A DNA stretch of 64,000 nucleotides from positions 516,160-580,159 of the forward strand of contig NZ_FQVP01000004.1 of NCBI RefSeq assembly GCF_900129395.1, read 5' to 3'. The notes beneath the pieces were generated by a model that saw only the letters and a program-made list of their open reading frames with translations, did no database searches and was not told where the DNA came from. Below are positions 60,178 through 64,000 of the stretch, one piece after another (the first letter of the stretch is position 1; every line of letters begins with the position of its first letter). Both the position numbers and the translations under genes were made by a program. The DNA comes from Pseudosulfitobacter pseudonitzschiae (GTDB lineage: Bacteria > Pseudomonadota > Alphaproteobacteria > Rhodobacterales > Rhodobacteraceae).

Positions 60178-61665
60178 ATGTCCTCACCCCTGACCGTTCT
60201 GGAAATCCTGGCCTTCGTGTTTATCGGAGTGATCGGCATCGGCCTGTTGTGTGCCGTTGTCCTGTTCGCGATTGACCGGCTTCAGACCCAGGACGCGATA
60301 CGCCGCAACTATCCGGTGATCGGGCGGTTCAGGCATATCTTCTCGACGCTGGGCGAATTCTTCCGCCAGTATTTCTTTGCCATGGACCGCGAAGAGCTGC
60401 CGTTCAACCGCGCGCAGCGGGACTGGATCAAACGCACGGGCGAGCCGCACAGCAACACAGTGGCCTTTGGATCAACCCGCAACCTTTCGATTGTCGGCAC
60501 CCCGATTTTTGTCAACGCTGCCTTCCCGCCACTGGACAATCAGTTCGCCAGTTCGCAACCGATGGTGATCGGCGCGGGCGCACGGATGCCGTATACGGCG
60601 CATTCGTTTTTCAACATTTCCGGCATGAGCTATGGCGCGCTGTCGCGTCCCGCGGTGCGTGCGCTGAGCCGGGGTGCCGCCAAGGCCGGCATCTGGATGA
60701 ACACCGGCGAAGGCGGGCTCAGCCCGTTTCACCTCGAAGGCGGTTGTGACATCGTTTTCCAGATCGGCACGGCCAAGTTCGGCGTGCGCAACGAAGACGG
60801 TTCGCTGAACGAGGACAAGCTGCGCAAGATCGCTGCCAACGCCTGCGTCAAGATGTTCGAGCTGAAACTGGCCCAAGGGGCCAAACCGGGCAAGGGTGGC
60901 ATTCTGCCCGGCGCCAAGGTGACCGCCGAGATTGCCGAGATCCGGGGGCTGCGGGAAGGGGTCGATGCCATCTCGCCCAACCGGCATGTCGAGATCGACG
61001 ATTGGGATGACCTGCTGGATATGATCGTGCGCTTGCGCGACATCACGGGGAAACCGGTGGGCATCAAGACAGTGGTGGGTGACAGAGAGTCGTTTCGTGA
61101 CCTGATGCAGACCATCAAGAAACGCGGCGACGACTGCGCGCCTGACTTTATCACCATCGACGGGGGCGAGGGTGGCACAGGCGCGGCACCGATGCCGCTG
61201 ATCGATCTGGTGGGTATGTCTATACGGGAATCCCTGCCATTGGCTGCCGACCTGCGCAACGAGGCGGGTTTGAAAGACCGTATCCGGCTGGTGGCCAGCG
61301 GCAAGCTGGTCAATCCCGGTGACGTGGCATGGGCGCTGGCGGCCGGGGCGGATTTTATCACCTCGGCGCGGGGCTTCATGTTCTCGCTGGGCTGCATCCA
61401 GTCGCTGAAGTGCAACAAGAACACTTGCCCTACCGGCATCACCACCCACAATCCCCGCCTGCAAAAGGGGCTGGTGGTCGAGGACAAGGACCAGCGTGTT
61501 GCACTCTATGCCAAAGAGGTCATTCACGAGGTCGAGATCATCGCCCATTCCGTCGGTGTGGCTGAACCTCGCCTGTTGCGGCGCAGGCATGTGCGGATCG
61601 TGCAGGACAGCGGCCGTTCAGCCCCGATGAATGAAATCTATCCCAGCCTGCGCGCCGACGGCTGA
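60178..61665 (+). CDS. FMN-binding glutamate synthase family protein
   Basis: This 495-residue protein has one N-terminal membrane anchor (about residues 8-30) followed by a domain like the FMN/Fe-S part of glutamate synthase. Visible are FFNISGMSYGALSRPAVRALSRGA, NTGEGGLSPFH, KLAQGAKPGKGG, ITIDGGEGGTGAAPMPL, the FMN-phosphate region LVASGKLVNPGDVAWALAAGADF, and the 3Fe-4S Cys motif CIQSLKCNKNTCPTG. The amidotransferase domain is absent, so it is not a complete GltB. The electron donor and substrate are unknown. Confidence 0.88.
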   Translation: MSSPLTVLEILAFVFIGVIGIGLLCAVVLFAIDRLQTQDAIRRNYPVIGRFRHIFSTLGEFFRQYFFAMDREELPFNRAQRDWIKRTGEPHSNTVAFGSTRNLSIVGTPIFVNAAFPPLDNQFASSQPMVIGAGARMPYTAHSFFNISGMSYGALSRPAVRALSRGAAKAGIWMNTGEGGLSPFHLEGGCDIVFQIGTAKFGVRNEDGSLNEDKLRKIAANACVKMFELKLAQGAKPGKGGILPGAKVTAEIAEIRGLREGVDAISPNRHVEIDDWDDLLDMIVRLRDITGKPVGIKTVVGDRESFRDLMQTIKKRGDDCAPDFITIDGGEGGTGAAPMPLIDLVGMSIRESLPLAADLRNEAGLKDRIRLVASGKLVNPGDVAWALAAGADFITSARGFMFSLGCIQSLKCNKNTCPTGITTHNPRLQKGLVVEDKDQRVALYAKEVIHEVEIIAHSVGVAEPRLLRRRHVRIVQDSGRSAPMNEIYPSLRADG

Positions 61666-61792
61666 CGGTTGCCTCGCAGCCCGTTTTGCAATTGTTACAC
61701 GGGGCCAACTTCGCGTGATCCGGCTGGCCTGAGCGTTTGTTCGTCCCACATTCTGTGCATAACGTTGTGAAACGGATGAGGAGACGATCCAA

Positions 61793-62698
61793 ATGGCCAA
61801 CCGCTGGACGAACACATTGACCGAACGGGATGTCACGCCCGAAGCCGCGTTTTTGAACCGGCGTCAGCTGATGGCCGGGGCGGCAGGCCTGGGGTTGGTC
61901 GGTATGGCGGGAACCGCCCGTGCGGCGCAAGAGACGCTCGAGCCGAACGTCTGGGAGGACATCACCCAATATAACAACTACTATGAATTCGGCACCGGCA
62001 AGGAAGATCCGGCGGAATATGCCGGCGCTTTGACCACCAAGCCTTGGACAGTGAAAATCGACGGCATGGTCGACAAGCCCGCCGACTATGCTCTGGAGGA
62101 CATCCTCAAGGCGATGACCATCGAAGAACGCATCTATCGGTTCCGCTGTGTCGAGGCCTGGTCGATGGTGGTGCCGTGGAACGGGTTCGAGCTGGCCGAC
62201 CTTTTGAACATGGCAGGGGTGCAGTCTGGTGCGAAATACGTGGCCTTTGAAACCGTGCTGCGCCCTGACGAGATGCCCGGCGTGCGCTATCCTGTGCTGG
62301 ACTGGCCCTATGTCGAAGGGTTGCGTCTGGACGAGGCGATGCACCCGCTGACGATCATGGCGACGGGCATCTATGGCAAGGACATCCCGAACCAGAATGG
62401 CGCGCCCATGCGTCTGGTGGTGCCGTGGAAGTACGGGTTCAAGTCGATCAAATCGATCGTGCGTATAACGCTGACCGACAAGGAGCCGCCGACCAGCTGG
62501 AACAAGGCGAACGCGCGGGAATACGGGTTCTACAGCAACGTGAATCCCGAGGTCAGCCACCCGCGCTGGTCACAGGCGACGGAACGCCCTCTGGGTGGTG
62601 GACTTTTTGCGCGCCGTGTCCCGACGTTGATGTTCAACGGATATGAAGACGAGGTCGCCAGCCTGTACGCAGGTATGGATCTAAAAGCGAATTACTGA
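61793..62698 (+). CDS. msrP: protein-methionine-sulfoxide reductase catalytic subunit MsrP
   Basis: This 301-residue periplasmic molybdoenzyme repairs oxidised methionine in envelope proteins. A Tat signal ([24 protein letters not shown]) directs folded export. The Mo-cofactor domain includes [19 protein letters not shown], where the Cys is the Mo ligand, plus [20 protein letters not shown]. MsrQ follows on the same strand, though at an unusually long distance of 176 bases. ATG 61793 follows GAGGAGACG. Confidence 0.97.
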   Translation: MANRWTNTLTERDVTPEAAFLNRRQLMAGAAGLGLVGMAGTARAAQETLEPNVWEDITQYNNYYEFGTGKEDPAEYAGALTTKPWTVKIDGMVDKPADYALEDILKAMTIEERIYRFRCVEAWSMVVPWNGFELADLLNMAGVQSGAKYVAFETVLRPDEMPGVRYPVLDWPYVEGLRLDEAMHPLTIMATGIYGKDIPNQNGAPMRLVVPWKYGFKSIKSIVRITLTDKEPPTSWNKANAREYGFYSNVNPEVSHPRWSQATERPLGGGLFARRVPTLMFNGYEDEVASLYAGMDLKANY

Positions 62699-62874
62699 TC
62701 CTGTCAGCCACTGAAAAACACAGCATGCTTCATGCGGTCGGGCAGGAGAGCAACGTCGCCGGGCACCAGCGCCCTGATACCAAAAAGCTGGCGCATCATG
62801 CGGTGGTGTTTGTTGATATTACACTGTCGCGCGGCGTGCCTTTGGTCGCCAGCATTGAAAGAGTTTAGTTTGTA

Positions 62875-63480
62875 ATGACGGCCTTTGTGAATCGTATCAA
62901 CAGCGCAGCGCGCAATGTCCCCACATGGGTCGTATATATAGTATTGCTGCTGCCTGCGCTGTTTCTGGTCTATCAGGCGTTTTTTGGCGGTCTGGGCCGA
63001 GATCCGGTCAAGGCGCTTGAGCATGAGTTGGGACAGTGGGCGCTGAAGCTGATTATCGCAGGGCTTGCGATCACGCCGCTGCGGCGGTTCGCAGGCGTGA
63101 ACCTGATCCGCTTTCGCCGTGCCGTGGGGCTGATGGCTTTCGCCTATGTCTGCCTGCACTTTGCCGTCTGGCTGTTCCTTGATGTGCAGATCTGGAGCCA
63201 GATCTGGGCGGACATCGTCAAACGTCCCTATGTAACCATCGGCTTTGCCGCCTTCGTGCTGCTGATCCCGCTCGCCGTGACTTCGAACAACTGGTCGATC
63301 CGCACAATGGGGCCTGCGTGGCGTAAGCTGCACAAGCTGGTCTATGTGGCGGCGGTGCTGGGGGGCGTGCATTACATATGGCTGGTCAAAGGCATCCAGA
63401 TCGAACCTCTGGTCTATATGGCAATCATCGTGGGACTGCTGGCTTTGCGTCTGCGCTGGCCCAAACGGGCGACTGCGTGA
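62875..63480 (+). CDS. msrQ: MsrPQ heme-binding membrane subunit MsrQ
   Basis: This 201-residue membrane protein passes electrons from the quinone pool or flavin to MsrP. It has about six helices with the family's ALEHELGQWALKLIIAGLAITPLRR, the heme-His segment CLHFAVWLFLD, and RKLHKLVYVAAVLGGVHYIW. The ATG at 62875 gives the usual length. The gap after msrP and absence of a strong ribosome site suggest separate or reduced translation relative to msrP. Confidence 0.96.
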   Translation: MTAFVNRINSAARNVPTWVVYIVLLLPALFLVYQAFFGGLGRDPVKALEHELGQWALKLIIAGLAITPLRRFAGVNLIRFRRAVGLMAFAYVCLHFAVWLFLDVQIWSQIWADIVKRPYVTIGFAAFVLLIPLAVTSNNWSIRTMGPAWRKLHKLVYVAAVLGGVHYIWLVKGIQIEPLVYMAIIVGLLALRLRWPKRATA

Positions 63481-63504
63481 GGGCAAAACAGGGCTCTGAC
63501 CGGC

Positions 63505-63775
63505 GAGTCACGCGGAATCGGGCGATATGTTCGCAGTTTGCACATCGAACAGGCAGATGAATCGCCCCTGAGCTGCGTTTTGCGGCGCAAATCAAAGACA
63601 GGAATCGCTGAAGGCCCGCGAAAAAAGCGGTGAATCGGTGGAATCACTGCCCGCGACTCGCGTGAATTGCGGGGGCGGGCAAAATAATTTCAGAGAATCT
63701 GCTGCTGAAATCGCGATCAGCATCCCGAAATTGCGATTCCCAGGCGACGAGTCGGCCGTATTTCGGGTGCGAGTC
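63505..63775. promoter_or_regulatory. cluster of 11 GANTC (CcrM) sites
   Basis: GANTC occurs at 63505, 63515, 63559, 63602, 63632, 63641, 63655, 63695, 63735, 63749 and 63771. About one would be expected by chance in 271 bases. GANTC is the target of the alphaproteobacterial cell-cycle methyltransferase CcrM. Most copies are GAATC on the plus strand, often extended to GAATCG. Confidence 0.7.
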
Positions 63776-63784
63776 TGTGGATAA
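63776..63784 (-). promoter_or_regulatory. perfect DnaA box
   Basis: TGTGGATAA on the plus strand is the reverse complement of the consensus DnaA box TTATCCACA. It directly abuts the last GANTC site. Confidence 0.6.
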
Positions 63785-63943
63785 GTCGCCCAAAGTGCTG
63801 TCTCGCGCTAACATGAAGGGCGGGATCGGGTAATAATCGACCGATATGACCCCGGGTCCGCGAAATATTGCGAACCCAAGGCAATGATTTTATTGGGAAA
63901 TTCGCTTTTTTTCAGAAAACTGTCATATTGTTTAAAAAAGGGG

Positions 63944-63972
63944 TTGCGGGTTTTGGGTGTTAGACTTAGAAC
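63944..63972 (+). promoter_or_regulatory. strong-promoter-like element, possibly of an rRNA operon
   Basis: TTGCGG (63944-63949), a 17-base spacer and TAGAAC (63967-63972) follow an AT-rich UP-element-like tract. The sequence after it (CCCCCTTCACCGGCGGCG) resembles what I remember upstream of 16S genes in Roseobacters. The downstream gene is outside the window. Confidence 0.4.
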
Positions 63973-64000
63973 CCCCTTCACCGGCGGCGCAGTGATGCAC

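Larger units (their letters stand above)
63481..64000. other. 520-base gene-free region at the right edge
   Basis: No coding frame is convincing here. The left half (63505-63775) is a cluster of 11 GANTC sites ending at a DnaA box. The right half is AT-rich (about 63865-63940) and leads to a promoter-like element and a GC-rich start of a possible transcript. The arrangement resembles the control region of an rRNA operon or an origin-like region; the window ends before it can be decided. Confidence 0.6.

Noticed and set aside
63481..64000. Firm call of a chromosomal replication origin
   Set aside because: Only one perfect DnaA box is visible, the usual neighbouring genes (dnaA, hemE, parAB, gidA) are absent, and an rRNA promoter explains the right half equally well.

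Overview
The window is about 64 kb of GC-rich DNA (roughly 60-65 percent G+C by eye) from an alphaproteobacterium. Gene content points to the Rhodobacteraceae (Roseobacter group): an ECF11 RpoE-ChrR pair divergent from an amine oxidase/DUF1365/MFS/DUF3833/SDR operon, MsrPQ, a rpmJ-tRNA-Val(GAC) pair, an HscC chaperone locus, many ATGA-overlapped operons, and GC-rich dispersed intergenic repeats. It reads as ordinary chromosome: I found no transposase, integrase, phage genes, plasmid replication genes or CRISPR array.

Layout. 0-5.5 kb: a two-component system (first gene cut by the window edge) and a four-gene Mn/Fe/Zn-type ABC importer (binding protein, ATPase, two permeases) behind a repeated Fur/Mur-like site. 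5.6-7.5 kb: uraH and a divergent NCS2 xanthine/uracil-type permease, i.e. purine uptake and breakdown. 7.7-12 kb: mutL, a low-GC orphan, rmuC, a tiny Lys-rich protein and a CPT-like P-loop kinase. 12-18 kb: chrR-rpoE and the divergent five-gene operon resembling the singlet-oxygen regulon of Rhodobacter. 18-21 kb: a glutathione transferase, a histidine phosphatase and a multidrug-type MFS exporter behind a SoxR-like box. 21-28 kb: a 921-residue formate dehydrogenase alpha subunit, the hscC/J-like pair and an M20 amidase.

28-32.5 kb: a hybrid kinase-response regulator-WGR operon, and a DUF1007/NicO nickel-cobalt pair. 32.6-41.3 kb: a seven-gene operon joining two acyl-CoA-ligase-type enzymes to a full branched-chain-amino-acid-type ABC importer, which suggests capture and immediate CoA activation of an organic acid. 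41-46 kb: a glutaredoxin-MauE fusion, a lipoprotein hydrolase, an orphan two-domain iron-type permease, yghU, rpmJ and tRNA-Val. 46-51 kb: N-formylglutamate amidohydrolase, nitroreductase, dinB, a NUDIX hydrolase, pyrF and a small conserved-looking protein with a structured 3' region. 51-58 kb: clpB with a heat-shock promoter, an L,D-transpeptidase, an HxlR/QorB pair with a clear operator, and an SDR-darcynin operon divergent from a TetR regulator. 58-64 kb: an RTX protein, an FMN-binding glutamate-synthase-like protein and msrPQ.

The last 520 bases hold no gene. They contain 11 GANTC (CcrM methylation) sites in 271 bp, a perfect DnaA box, an AT-rich tract and a promoter-like element at the edge. 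This may be the upstream region of an rRNA operon or a replication-linked control region, and it is the most unusual non-coding signal here. A second theme is a family of hairpin-bearing repeats; the three best copies sit between convergent gene ends with the same sequence abutting the stop of the minus-strand gene. Redox and stress defence recurs throughout (RpoE/ChrR, MsrPQ, GSTs, SoxR-like box, HxlR/QorB, ClpB, HscC).
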